Assembly (NCBI RefSeq): GCF_918698005.1 | Contig: NZ_CAKKLJ010000001.1 | Coordinates: 62,001 to 126,000 of the forward strand | Reading direction: 5' to 3' | Origin: Microbacterium sp. Bi121 | GTDB taxonomy: Bacteria > Actinomycetota > Actinomycetes > Actinomycetales > Microbacteriaceae | Length of the DNA stretch: 64,000 bases | Shown here: positions 16,228 through 25,318 of the stretch, one piece after another | Numbering within the stretch: position 1 is the stretch's first letter | Layout of the letters: every line of letters begins with the position of its first letter | Notes under the pieces: model-generated | Told to the model about the DNA's origin: nothing | The model's database searches: none | What the model saw: only the letters and a program-made list of their open reading frames with translations | Made by a program: the position numbers and the translations under genes

Positions 16228-17226
16228 TCACCGCATCCCGAGCCGTGCGCGCCGCGTCTTCAGCCAGCCGTCGATGATGTCCCAGACGGCCACGCCGACG
16301 ATGCCGACGATCAGCAGGACCGACAGGATCCGACCGACGTCGGAGGGCACATCGTCGCGGTAGAGCGTGAACTGCAGGAAGTCGGGGTTCATCAGCTGCC
16401 CTGTGCCCACGAGGTAGACCGCCCCCGCAGCGAACGCGATCGCCAGCACCGTGTTGACTGCGGCGAGCGCAGGGCGCCATCCGCGACCGGCGTAGACAGC
16501 GATCGCCAGGAGCGCTTCGAGCCCGATGAGCACGAGTGCTCCGCCGGTCCACCATGGCCACAGGTCGGGGTCCAGGATCGGCACAGCGATCGTCTGCGAC
16601 CCGAGTCCGATACCGACGTCGATGCTATCGCCCGAGAACAGGGCGAATCCGATGAAGCGATCCCAGAGGAAGGCTGCAGAGGCCACCCCGAGGAACACGA
16701 GCGATGCGATGAGGTCCCGGCGCCCGACGCCGTCCTCCTGCGCCTCGGGCAGCGAGTCGACCGACCACTTCATGCCGGTGTCGGCGCCGGTGCGCTCGAG
16801 GATGAAGAAGACCATCGTCGTCCAGAACGCCACGTGCACGATCGTGGTGATGCCGACCACGACCGCCTGGCCGATGATCTCGCCGATCGGCTTGTCCGCG
16901 ATCGCGTTCGCGATGGTGACGCCGACCATCGCGGTGGCGGGAACGATCCACAGCAGCAGCTTCAGCAGTCTCCACCAGGTGAGGTAGTAGGCCGGCCCTA
17001 TCAGGTGCAGCGGACGGTCGGCGTAGCCGGCCGCGAGCACCGCTGGGTCGCCGAGATCCGTGAGGACGGCGTGCTCGGCATCCGCCTGGTTCTCGCCCTG
17101 CTCGACGCGCGCCTCGACGGCGTCGGCGATGGATGCCTCGAGCTCGGCGCGCACGTCGTTCTGCGCGTCGGGTTGCAGCGACCGCGTGACGGCGCCGATG
17201 TAGCGCTCGGTGAGTGTGCCAGCCAT
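16228..17226 (-). CDS. Permease-prefix/HAAS-type membrane protein partnered with PadR
   Basis: A 332-residue membrane protein. The N-terminal 60 residues (MAGTLTERYIGAV...ELEASIADAVEARVEQGENQADAEHAVLTDLGDPAVLAAGYADRP in outline) form the helical HAAS/permease-prefix domain, and six or so hydrophobic segments follow. Genes of this kind usually sit directly behind a PadR repressor, as here with a 2-nt gap, and probably signal or respond in envelope stress. Molecular function unknown. The ATG at 17226 gives a start at the conserved domain edge; earlier frames run into padR. Confidence 0.8.
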   Translation of the reverse strand: MAGTLTERYIGAVTRSLQPDAQNDVRAELEASIADAVEARVEQGENQADAEHAVLTDLGDPAVLAAGYADRPLHLIGPAYYLTWWRLLKLLLWIVPATAMVGVTIANAIADKPIGEIIGQAVVVGITTIVHVAFWTTMVFFILERTGADTGMKWSVDSLPEAQEDGVGRRDLIASLVFLGVASAAFLWDRFIGFALFSGDSIDVGIGLGSQTIAVPILDPDLWPWWTGGALVLIGLEALLAIAVYAGRGWRPALAAVNTVLAIAFAAGAVYLVGTGQLMNPDFLQFTLYRDDVPSDVGRILSVLLIVGIVGVAVWDIIDGWLKTRRARLGMR

Positions 17227-17228
17227 GG

Positions 17229-17570
17229 TCAGCTCTCCTGCTCGGGTGTGTCGGTGAGGGACGCGATCGCCTCGGTGAGCGCGGCCCACTCTGTAGTGAG
17301 GGTGTCGGCGAGGCTCATGCCCGCCGTTGAGGTGCGGTAGAACTTGCGGGGCCGAGCCTCGTCGGTGTTCCACTCGCTGGTGAGGTACTCCTGCTTCTCC
17401 AGACGGCGCAGCAGGGGATACAGCGTGTTCGCATCTGTGGCGAACCCGTGGCGTTCGAGGTCTTCCAGCAGCCCATAGCCGTAGCCGGGCGTGCGCAGCA
17501 GCTGCAGACAGGCGAGCACGACCGTGCCGCGCCGCACCTCCTGCAGATGAATCTCGAGCGTCTCGTCCAT
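17229..17570 (-). CDS. PadR family transcriptional regulator
   Basis: A 113-residue winged-helix repressor of the short PadR class: LACLQLLRTPGYGYGLLEDLERHGF then TLYPLLRRLEKQEYLTSEW are the recognition-helix and wing segments. Expected to repress its own operon with the membrane protein downstream. The ATG at 17570 is chosen because a consensus-like promoter (TTGACA, 18 nt, TAATGT) ends 7 nt before it; the longer GTG start would lie inside that promoter. Confidence 0.88.
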   Translation of the reverse strand: MDETLEIHLQEVRRGTVVLACLQLLRTPGYGYGLLEDLERHGFATDANTLYPLLRRLEKQEYLTSEWNTDEARPRKFYRTSTAGMSLADTLTTEWAALTEAIASLTDTPEQES

Positions 17571-17577
17571 GTCGATC

Positions 17578-17607
17578 ACATTACTGTGCGACACACACTA
17601 TTGTCAA
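17578..17607 (-). promoter_or_regulatory. Strong sigma-70-type promoter of the padR operon with dyad in the spacer
   Basis: Read on the minus strand: perfect -35 TTGACA (17607-17602), an 18-nt spacer and -10 TAATGT (17583-17578), then 7 nt to the ATG. The spacer contains TGTG-TCG-CACA, a small dyad well placed for PadR autorepression. This is the clearest consensus promoter in the window. Confidence 0.75.
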
Positions 17608-17647
17608 TGAGCCATTAATGGGTGGGCGTTCGGGGTACGGTTGCATG

Positions 17648-18661
17648 ATGCTCGAACTCACCCAGGTCGATCCCTTCGATATCCCGGCGGTGGACCTCTG
17701 GTGGGACATCTACGCCGCGGCTGAGCGCGCGGACCGCGGCGCTGAAACCGCCGTGTGGACGCGCAACGAATCACGGCATGAGCTGCAGCAGCGCAGCCAG
17801 ACGATCGAACGCCGGGCCTACCTCGCACGTCTCGACGGCGAGATCGTCGCCAGCGCGCGACTCGCACTCCCCCTGCGCGACAACGTCCGCACCGCGAGCC
17901 TCGGCGTGCACGTCGCACCCGAACTGCGGCGCCGAGGCGCAGGAACGGCCGTGCTCAGCGCACTCGAGTCCGCCGCGCGCGACGCCGGTCGCAGCATCCT
18001 GACCTCCAGCGCATCATGGCCGTACGAGGCAGGGGACGACGGCACCGGCATCCCGGGGCGCGAATTCGCCCGCCGCCATGGCTACGACCTGGCGCTCGGA
18101 GATGTGCAGAGCCGTCTTCGCCTGCCCGTCGACGCCGAGCTCCTCGACGACCTCGAGACCCAGGCGCGCGCGCACTCGACCGGCTACACGCTGCGCTCGT
18201 GGATCGGCAGCGTCCCGACCGCCGTCGTACGCGGCTGGGCCGAACTGGATGCCGCCGTCGAGACCGAGGCGCCGATCGGCGACCTCGACATCGAACCCAC
18301 CTCGGCCGACGTCGACGAGATCCGCGCGAACGAGGCACTGCTGGCCCAGCAGAACCGCCGCAGCTACGGCACGGTCGCGCTGGACGGCACCGGACGCGTC
18401 GTCGCCTACACGCAGCTCGTCGTCTCGGGTGACGACGGCAACGCGTACCAGTGGGGCACGCTCGTGCGGCGCGAGGCCCGCGGGCACCGCCTCGGGGCCG
18501 CCGTTAAGATCGCGAATCTGCGGATGCTCCAGCAGCACGCCGCGGCCGTCCGCTCGGTCTACACGTACAACGCCGGCGTGAACGAGCACATGCTGTCGAT
18601 CAACCGGGCTCTCGGCTTCGCCCCGTCCGAGCACATGGGCGAGTTCCAGAAGAAGCTCTGA
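17648..18661 (+). CDS. GNAT family N-acetyltransferase, double-domain
   Basis: A 337-residue protein with two GNAT domains. The first has the acetyl-CoA loop region LGVHVAPELRRRGAGTAVL, the second a degenerate LVRREARGHRLGAAVKIANL near residues 285-305. Tandem GNAT proteins of this length are common in actinobacteria and include mycothiol synthase, but the specific MshD pattern is not obvious. The ATG at 17648 lies exactly 6 nt after TACGGT; the ATG just before it would be too close to that -10. Confidence 0.82.
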   Translation: MLELTQVDPFDIPAVDLWWDIYAAAERADRGAETAVWTRNESRHELQQRSQTIERRAYLARLDGEIVASARLALPLRDNVRTASLGVHVAPELRRRGAGTAVLSALESAARDAGRSILTSSASWPYEAGDDGTGIPGREFARRHGYDLALGDVQSRLRLPVDAELLDDLETQARAHSTGYTLRSWIGSVPTAVVRGWAELDAAVETEAPIGDLDIEPTSADVDEIRANEALLAQQNRRSYGTVALDGTGRVVAYTQLVVSGDDGNAYQWGTLVRREARGHRLGAAVKIANLRMLQQHAAAVRSVYTYNAGVNEHMLSINRALGFAPSEHMGEFQKKL

Positions 18662-18698
18662 CGTTCGCGTCGCGTGCCGACACGGGCAGAATGGCAGC

Positions 18699-19676
18699 AT
18701 GACGCCGGACCTGAACGACCTACTGAGCACGGCGCGGGTGGTCGCGCTGCCGATGACGACGCGCTTCCGCGGCGTGACGGTCCGTGAGGCGGTGCTGTTC
18801 GAGGGCCCGGAGGGGTGGGCGGAGTTCTCGCCGTTCGTCGAATACGCGGATGCCGAGGCATCCGTCTGGCTCGCGGCATCCATCGACTACGCCTGGAACC
18901 CGCAACCCGCTCCGCTGCGCGACCGCATCCCCGTGAACGCGACCGTCCCCGCCGTCGGGGCAGCGCAGGTGCCCGAGATCCTCGCCCGCTTCCCCGGATG
19001 CCGCACCGCGAAGGTCAAGGTCGCAGACCCGGGTCATTCGCTGGCGGATGACGTCGCCCGCGTCCGCGCGGTGCGCGCGGCGCTGGGACCGGAGGGACGC
19101 ATCCGGGTCGACGCCAACGCCGCCTGGAGTGTCGACGAGGCGGAGCGGGCCCTGCACGCCCTGGCCGAGTTCGACCTCGAGTACGCCGAGCAGCCCTGCG
19201 CGACCGTCGACGAGCTCGCCGAACTGCGCGCCCGCGTGAAGTACATGGGCATCCCGATCGCCGCGGACGAGAGCGTGCGGAAGGCCGAGGATCCGATCGC
19301 CGTCGCCCGCGCCGGCGCCGCCGACCTCGTCGTGATCAAGGCGCAGCCGCTGGGCGGCATCCGGCGAGCGCTCGACATCGTGGCGGAGGCAGGACTCCCC
19401 GCCGTCGTCTCCAGCGCGCTCGACACCGCCATCGGGCTCAGCCAGGGTGCGGCCCTGGCGGCCGCCCTGCCCGAGCTCGACTACGACTGCGGCCTAGGCA
19501 CCGGGGCGCTGTTTCTCGAAGACGTCGCCGACCTCTCCCCGATCGACGGCGCGATCCCCGTGGGCCGCGTCACGCCGGATGCCGCGCGACTCGACCGCTT
19601 GGCAGCACCGGCCGACCGTCGCGACTGGTGGCTCGAACGCATCCGCCGCTGCCACGCCCTGCTTGCGGCATCCTGA
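18699..19676 (+). CDS. menC: o-Succinylbenzoate synthase
   Basis: Enolase-superfamily dehydratase of menaquinone synthesis, 325 residues. Catalytic and metal residues are visible: KVK at 105-107, Asp138 (RVDANAAW), Glu164 (YAEQPC), Asp190 (AADES) and the second catalytic Lys214 (VVIKAQPLGG). Together with menB and menE nearby, three menaquinone steps map to this region; menD, menF and menA are not in the window. CAGAAT lies 6 nt before the ATG. Confidence 0.93.
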   Translation: MTPDLNDLLSTARVVALPMTTRFRGVTVREAVLFEGPEGWAEFSPFVEYADAEASVWLAASIDYAWNPQPAPLRDRIPVNATVPAVGAAQVPEILARFPGCRTAKVKVADPGHSLADDVARVRAVRAALGPEGRIRVDANAAWSVDEAERALHALAEFDLEYAEQPCATVDELAELRARVKYMGIPIAADESVRKAEDPIAVARAGAADLVVIKAQPLGGIRRALDIVAEAGLPAVVSSALDTAIGLSQGAALAAALPELDYDCGLGTGALFLEDVADLSPIDGAIPVGRVTPDAARLDRLAAPADRRDWWLERIRRCHALLAAS

Positions 19677-19702
19677 CTCCTGCCGCTCAGCAGTCCTGCA
19701 GC

Positions 19703-20335
19703 TCAGCGCTCGGCGGGTGCGATGATCAGCTCGACGAGCTGGCCGAGCGCTTCGGCGCCGGCGCGATGCAGCCTCTCACCGTCCCATCCGGACACGGCGG
19801 CGCGAGACATGCAGCCCTCCCACTGGACCATGAGCATCTGCGCTGCGCTCGGCACGTCGACGCGCAGCGCGAACAGCCCCGAGTCGACGATGCCCTGGAT
19901 GATCCCCTCGATGCTCGCGGTCATCGCTTGATCCTGGGCGAGATACGCCTTCCCGAAGGTCTCGTCGCGCAGCGCCCGGATGCGGATCTCGCTCATCATC
20001 AGCACGCTCAGGCGGTCGTCGATACCCGAGTCCATGACCTTCTGCACGAGCTCGATCGGGTCGGCGTCACCGCCGAGCACCCCGGAGGCGACGAACTCGT
20101 CGATGCGGTCGCGCACGGAAGCCAGACGTCGCTCGGCGACCGTCGAGGCGAGTTCGAGGAACAGCTCGTCCTTCGACTCGAAGTTCGAGTAGAAGGCTCC
20201 GCGGGTGAATCCGGCCCGCTCGCAGATCGCTTCGACGCTGGCGCCCTCGAGGCCGACCTCGGCGAATACCTGTGCTGCGGCATCCAGCAATCGCGCACGC
20301 GTGTTCTCACGGCGTCTCGTCAACGGAATCGACAT
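19703..20335 (-). CDS. TetR/AcrR family repressor, divergent from the MMPL exporter
   Basis: A 210-residue TetR regulator: HTH segment ARLLDAAAQVFAEVGLEGASVEAICERAGFTRGAFYSNF, then a C-terminal effector domain ending in LVELIIAPAER. The ATG at 20335 has a strong AGGAGG about 6 nt upstream and gives the conventional start; a longer in-frame extension was rejected. It is divergent from the MMPL/YhgE pair, with two palindromes in between, and most likely represses the exporter until a membrane-active ligand is present. Confidence 0.9.
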   Translation of the reverse strand: MSIPLTRRRENTRARLLDAAAQVFAEVGLEGASVEAICERAGFTRGAFYSNFESKDELFLELASTVAERRLASVRDRIDEFVASGVLGGDADPIELVQKVMDSGIDDRLSVLMMSEIRIRALRDETFGKAYLAQDQAMTASIEGIIQGIVDSGLFALRVDVPSAAQMLMVQWEGCMSRAAVSGWDGERLHRAGAEALGQLVELIIAPAER

Positions 20336-20419
20336 CGAATCCTCCTCCTCCCACTCTTGCACTGCGCCTGTCGAATGTTCACATCCGGCGCACAGTTTCG
20401 CCCCTTCGACTCACCGTAG

Positions 20420-20453
20420 GATACACATGTGTATCGGATACATCTCTGTATCC
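20420..20453. promoter_or_regulatory. Tandem palindromic operators (two dyads, 16 and 18 bp)
   Basis: GATACACATGTGTATC (20420-20435) is a perfect 16-bp palindrome. It abuts GGATACA-TCTC-TGTATCC (20436-20453), a 7-bp dyad with a 4-nt centre. Both halves share the GATACA/TGTATC core, so two repressor dimers may bind side by side. The region lies between the TetR gene and the MMPL gene, 31 nt before the latter's GTG. Confidence 0.85.
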
Positions 20454-20484
20454 ATTCTCCCATCCGCGTCTCTCGGAGGATCCT

Positions 20485-23262
20485 GTGTCCACACTCCTGT
20501 CGTCGCTCGGACGCTGGTCGTTCCGTCACCCGTGGCGGGTTCTCGTCGCCTGGTTGATCATCCTCGCCGCGGCCGGTGGCGGCGCGGCCGTCCTTCAGCA
20601 GGGCACGGACAACTCGTTCAGCATCCCCGGCACGGAGGCGCAGGAGGGGCTCGAGCAGCTCTCGCGCTCCTTCCCCCAGGTCAGCGGAACGAACGCGCAG
20701 TTCATCGTCGTGGCAGCGGATGGCGACGCGGTGACGGATGCCGACTACAGGAAGCCGATCGAGGATGCCGTCGCGGATCTCGGCGACCTCGATGGCGTGC
20801 TCGCCGCCACTTCTCCGTATGACGAGATGGTCGAGGGGATGGTGAACGAGGACGCCACGGCCGCGATCGTGCAGATGCAGTTCGACGGTCAGGCCACCGA
20901 CGTGTCCGACGAGACCAAGAGCGAGCTCACCGCAATGGTCGACGACCTGCGCGACGAGCTGCCGGACGGCACGCAGCTCAAGCTCGGCGGCGACCTGTTC
21001 GCGATGTCGATCCCCGGTGTGACGCTCACCGAGGCGGTCGGCCTGGTCATCGCGCTGCTCGTGCTGATCGTGACGTTCCGGTCGTTCGTGGTGGCCGGGC
21101 TCCCCCTGCTGACCGCGGTGCTCGGCGTCGGCATCTCGATGGCCGGGATCTTCGCGGCCACCGCGTTCGCGACGGTGTCATCGACGACGCCGCTGCTCGC
21201 CCTCATGCTCGGCCTCGCGGTCGGCATCGACTACGCGTTGTTCATCATGGCGAGGCACCAGGATCAGGTGCGGGACGGCGTGGATCCGGAGGAATCCGCC
21301 GCACGAGCCGTCGGCACAGCCGGCTCGGCCGTGGTGTTCGCCGGTATCACGGTGCTCATCGCGCTCATCGGGCTCGGCTTCGCCGGCATCCCGTTCCTGA
21401 CGACCATGGGCATCGCGGCGTCCGTCGCGGTCGCCGTCGCCGTCGCGATCGCCGTGACGCTGACCCCCGCGGTGCTCGGGTTCCTGAAGGGCCGCATCGT
21501 CGGGCGACCGGCTCGGTCCCTGAGCTTGTCGAAGGGCCGCAAGGGCAAGGCGCCCCGCCGCGGCTTCAGCTCCCGTTGGGTCGGCGGGGTGACGAAGCAT
21601 CCGATCGTCACGTCCCTCGCCGTCATCGTCGGGCTCGGCGTCGTCGCCGTGCCGGCGCTCAGCCTGGATCTCGCGCTCCCGAATGCCGGCGTGCTCGCAC
21701 CGGATGACGAGGCGCGCCAGAGCTACGACCTCACGGCCGAGCAGTTCGGCCCCGGATTCAACGGCCCCCTCGTACTGACCGGAACGATCGTCACGTCGAC
21801 CGACCCGCTCACGCTGATGGAAGACCTCGGGGATGCCGTCGCAGACGTCCCCGGGGTGAAAGAAGTCGCTCTGGCCGTCCCTAACGAGACAGCAGACACG
21901 GGCATCGTGCAGGTGATCCCCGAGACCGCACCCGACGACCCTGCCACGAGCGACCTCGTCCGCGAGCTGCGTTCGCACCACGATGAATGGCTCGACGAGT
22001 TCGGCATCGACATCAAGGTCACCGGCTTCACCGCCGTCGCCATCGACATCTCCGACCAGCTCGGCGGCGCGCTGCTGCCGTTCGGCGTCTTCGTGATCGG
22101 GTTGTCGCTGATCCTGCTGACGATCGTGTTCCGCTCGATCTGGGTGCCGATCACCGCCGCCCTCGGCTATCTGCTGTCGATCATCGCCGCGTTCGGCGTC
22201 GTCGCCGCCGTGTTCGAGTGGGGATGGCTCGCCGACGCCCTGCATGTGGCGAAGGTCGGCCCGATCATCAGCTTCATGCCGATCATCCTCATGGGCGTGC
22301 TTTTCGGCCTCGCGATGGACTATCAGGTGTTCCTCGTCTCGCGAATGCGCGAAGACTTCGTGCACGACCCCCAGTCGAAGTCGACGACACGTGCAGAACG
22401 GCGAGCAGCGGCGCTGCGCGCGGTGCGCTCGGGATTCACCGGCTCGGCCAAGGTCGTCACGGCCGCCGGCCTCATCATGTTCGCCGTGTTCGTGGCCTTC
22501 GTGCCCGAGGGCGACTCATCGCTCAAGCCGATCGCCCTGGGGCTCGCCGCCGGCATCGCGATCGACGCCTTCCTGGTCCGCATGACCCTGATTCCCGCCC
22601 TCATGGCGATCCTCGGCGAGCGCGCGTGGGAGATCCCGAGGTGGCTGGAGAAGATCCTGCCCAGTGTCGACATCGAGGGTGAGGCCGTCGAGCGCGAACG
22701 CCACCTCGCCGCATGGCCGGGCGATGACTCGGTGGTGGCCGCGGATGAGATCGTGCTCAGCGCGGATGCGCCGATCGTCGAGGGTCTGTCGTTGCGTCTC
22801 GCACCAGGCGAGGCGGTCATCGCGACCGGTCAGGACGCCCGTGTGCGCCGCGCGGTCGCGCTGGCGATCGCCGGCCGCCTGACTCCGGATGCCGGAAAGC
22901 TCCGCGTCGCCGGCCACCTGCTGCCGGGACGTGCAGCCTGGGTTCGTCGCCACGTCGGCACCGTGCTGGTGGATGACGCGGATGCCGCGCTCCTCGACCT
23001 GCACGAGGCTCTGCGCGGAGTATCCGCACTCATCGTGATCGACGGGATCGACCGCTTCACCGGCGGCCAGCGCGATCAGGCGACGACCATGCTGCAGCAC
23101 GCCGCTGCATCCCGCCCGCTCGCGGTGTTCGCGACGGCATCCGATGCGAGTGTGGCCCGCGCGATCCTCGCCGAGGCCGCCTGGCCCGACACCGGCACCA
23201 TCGATCTCTCCCCCGCACACCCCTCCACCGCGTCCGATTCCAACCGCGAGGTGAACGCATGA
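20485..23262 (+). CDS. MMPL-family RND exporter with a degenerate ABC-NBD-like C-terminal domain
   Basis: A 925-residue proton-driven exporter of lipids or hydrophobic compounds. Each half carries a large outer loop and a membrane bundle; proton-relay signatures GIDYALFIMARHQD and AMDYQVFLVSRMRED are intact. From about residue 731 a soluble domain follows that reads like an ABC nucleotide-binding domain with its Walker A lost: LRLAPGEAVIATGQ, then GRLTPDAGKLRVAGHLLPG, and a Walker-B-like ALIVIDGID near residue 848. A dispersed repeat is translated in the central loop (about residues 342-352). The GTG at 20485 has a GGAGGA site. Coupled (ATGA) to the YhgE gene. Confidence 0.9.
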   Translation: MSTLLSSLGRWSFRHPWRVLVAWLIILAAAGGGAAVLQQGTDNSFSIPGTEAQEGLEQLSRSFPQVSGTNAQFIVVAADGDAVTDADYRKPIEDAVADLGDLDGVLAATSPYDEMVEGMVNEDATAAIVQMQFDGQATDVSDETKSELTAMVDDLRDELPDGTQLKLGGDLFAMSIPGVTLTEAVGLVIALLVLIVTFRSFVVAGLPLLTAVLGVGISMAGIFAATAFATVSSTTPLLALMLGLAVGIDYALFIMARHQDQVRDGVDPEESAARAVGTAGSAVVFAGITVLIALIGLGFAGIPFLTTMGIAASVAVAVAVAIAVTLTPAVLGFLKGRIVGRPARSLSLSKGRKGKAPRRGFSSRWVGGVTKHPIVTSLAVIVGLGVVAVPALSLDLALPNAGVLAPDDEARQSYDLTAEQFGPGFNGPLVLTGTIVTSTDPLTLMEDLGDAVADVPGVKEVALAVPNETADTGIVQVIPETAPDDPATSDLVRELRSHHDEWLDEFGIDIKVTGFTAVAIDISDQLGGALLPFGVFVIGLSLILLTIVFRSIWVPITAALGYLLSIIAAFGVVAAVFEWGWLADALHVAKVGPIISFMPIILMGVLFGLAMDYQVFLVSRMREDFVHDPQSKSTTRAERRAAALRAVRSGFTGSAKVVTAAGLIMFAVFVAFVPEGDSSLKPIALGLAAGIAIDAFLVRMTLIPALMAILGERAWEIPRWLEKILPSVDIEGEAVERERHLAAWPGDDSVVAADEIVLSADAPIVEGLSLRLAPGEAVIATGQDARVRRAVALAIAGRLTPDAGKLRVAGHLLPGRAAWVRRHVGTVLVDDADAALLDLHEALRGVSALIVIDGIDRFTGGQRDQATTMLQHAAASRPLAVFATASDASVARAILAEAAWPDTGTIDLSPAHPSTASDSNREVNA
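21515..21536. repeat. Dispersed-repeat core inside the MMPL coding sequence
   Basis: A 22-nt core beginning GGTCCCTGAGCTTGTCGAAG resembles the intergenic multicopy element common in Microbacterium and some other genomes. Here it lies in frame inside the MMPL gene, encoding RSLSLSKG in the cytoplasmic loop between the two halves. The surrounding sequence also carries GGGCCGCA on both sides (21489 and 21534), as if duplicated. Confidence 0.65.
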
Positions 23263-25223
23263 ACCTCTCCATCGAGCGGGCGCGCGCCCGCAAGCCCATC
23301 ACCCTGCTGACCGTTCTCGGCGTGCTGCTGCTGCCGGCCATCATCGGCGGCATCCTCGTCGCGGCACTGCAGAACCCGACCGAGCGACTCGACACCATGA
23401 CCGCCGCGATCGTGAACAACGATGAACCGGTCACGATCGACGACCAGTACACGCCGCTGGGTCGTCAGCTCGCCGCCGGCCTGGTCGACGGATCGGATGA
23501 CATGGACTCGAACCTGACCTGGGTCATCTCCAACGAGGATGACGCCGCAGAAGGGCTTGCCGACGGCAGTTATCAGGCCGTGGTGACCATCCCGTCGCAG
23601 TTCTCCGCCGCGGCGACATCCGCCGGTCAGCGGATCTCGAGCGGCAGCGGCACACCCGAGCAGGCGACGATCCAGGTGACCACGCCCGATGACGGTCTCG
23701 TCGCCGACGACCTCATCACGTCGCAGATCGCCTCGGTCGCAGCCGACACCATGGGCACGATGCTGTCAGAGGCGACCATGGAGAACGTGCTCGTCGGGTT
23801 CACGACCATCGGCGACCAAATCGGTGAGGCGGCGAACGGCGCGGACGAGCTCGCGAACGGCGCCCGCTCGGCGGCCGACGGGGCCGCCGAGCTCCCGGAC
23901 GGCGCGACGCAGCTCGCGAACGGCGCAGCTCAGCTGGGCTCCGGTGCCTCCGACCTCGCATCCGGACTCGGAACGATCGCCTCGGGGACGCGGGATGCCG
24001 CGAACGGCGCGGCCGAGCTCGGCGGCGGGCTGACCAGCGGGGCTGCAGCGCTCGAGCGGTCCGGACTGGTGCCCGATCAGCTGTTCACCGCCGCGAACGG
24101 CTCACAGCAGGCGACCGCAGGGGTCAAGACGGGTGTCGACGAGCTCGCAGCCGGCATGAACGGTCTGCTCGCGGCCTGCGTCGGTCGAGAGACCACCGAC
24201 CCCGTGTGCGTCGGATTGCAGGAGATGGCCGACGGGATGCCCGAGCTGCAGGGCGCGGCCGGCATGGCCTCGCAGGCTGCTGCCGGAACCGCGACCGGAC
24301 TCTCCGCATTCGACACGCAGGCGACGAAGACGATGGCCGGTCAACTGCGCACCGCAGGCCAGGGTGCCAGCGATCTCGCGGGCGGCCTGAACCAGCTCGC
24401 CGGCGGTGTCGACCAATCGGCGGCCGGAGCAGCGCAGCTCAGCACTGGGGCGACCGGGCTGAGCGAGGGCGCCACGGCATTGGCCGATGGCGCAGGCGAA
24501 CTCGCCTCCGGCCTCGGCGACCTGGCCGATGGGAACACGGAGCTCGCCGGCGGCCTGCACCAGGCCACCGATCAGCTGCCGTCGTTCAGCGATCAGGAGT
24601 CGACGTCCTTGGCATCCGTGATCGCCGACCCGGTGACCTCGAACGCACAGGCGAACACGATCTTCGGCCCGACGGCGATCCCGCTGCTCGCGGCTGTGGT
24701 GCTGTGGTTCGGCGGACTGGCGTCATTCCTCGTGATGCGCGCACACACTGCCCGCACGCTGACGTCGCGCCGCTCGTCCGCCTGGCTGACGCTCGGCGGC
24801 TTCTGGCCCGCCGCGGCGATCGGAGCAGGACAGGGTGTCCTCGTCGCGCTGATCGTGCAGATCGTGGCCTCCTACGACGCATCGACCTGGTGGGCGTTCG
24901 CGGGAACCGCGATCGTCGCCGGCGTCGCGTTCGCAGCGGTCAACCAGGCACTCGTCGCGGTGTTCGGAGGCGCAGGGCGCTGGGTGAGCGCGCTCGTCGG
25001 CGTCGTCGCGATCGCGACAGGACTCATCTCGACGGTGCCGGGCTGGCTGGCCTCGATCGGGGCGGCGCTCCCCACGGCGCCGGCGTTCACCGGGCTGATC
25101 GCAGCGAACGGTTCGGCGGTCGCAGGTCTCATCGTGTGGGGCGTACTGTCGCTGATCGTCACGACGATCGTGGTGGCGCTGCGCCGGACGACCTCGGCCA
25201 AGGCGGTGCTCGCCGCGGCGTAG
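23259..25223 (+). CDS. YhgE/Pip family membrane protein
   Basis: A 654-residue protein with an N-terminal transmembrane anchor (LLTVLGVLLLPAIIGGILVA), an extracytoplasmic domain rich in repeats of the form GAxxLxxG (residues about 195-440), and a C-terminal block of about five spans related to ABC-2 permeases. The family includes the phage-infection protein of lactococci and partners of type VII secretion and MMPL systems. Coupled to the MMPL gene, it probably works with it at the envelope. Confidence 0.88.
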   Translation: MNLSIERARARKPITLLTVLGVLLLPAIIGGILVAALQNPTERLDTMTAAIVNNDEPVTIDDQYTPLGRQLAAGLVDGSDDMDSNLTWVISNEDDAAEGLADGSYQAVVTIPSQFSAAATSAGQRISSGSGTPEQATIQVTTPDDGLVADDLITSQIASVAADTMGTMLSEATMENVLVGFTTIGDQIGEAANGADELANGARSAADGAAELPDGATQLANGAAQLGSGASDLASGLGTIASGTRDAANGAAELGGGLTSGAAALERSGLVPDQLFTAANGSQQATAGVKTGVDELAAGMNGLLAACVGRETTDPVCVGLQEMADGMPELQGAAGMASQAAAGTATGLSAFDTQATKTMAGQLRTAGQGASDLAGGLNQLAGGVDQSAAGAAQLSTGATGLSEGATALADGAGELASGLGDLADGNTELAGGLHQATDQLPSFSDQESTSLASVIADPVTSNAQANTIFGPTAIPLLAAVVLWFGGLASFLVMRAHTARTLTSRRSSAWLTLGGFWPAAAIGAGQGVLVALIVQIVASYDASTWWAFAGTAIVAGVAFAAVNQALVAVFGGAGRWVSALVGVVAIATGLISTVPGWLASIGAALPTAPAFTGLIAANGSAVAGLIVWGVLSLIVTTIVVALRRTTSAKAVLAAA

Positions 25224-25318
25224 CATCCGCTCGCCGTCGGGAGGTGTCCCTTCGCGCCGCGTGGGGGCGCATGACGCGACACAACGCGACACCTCCCCGC
25301 GCGCGCTACCGTCGGAGG

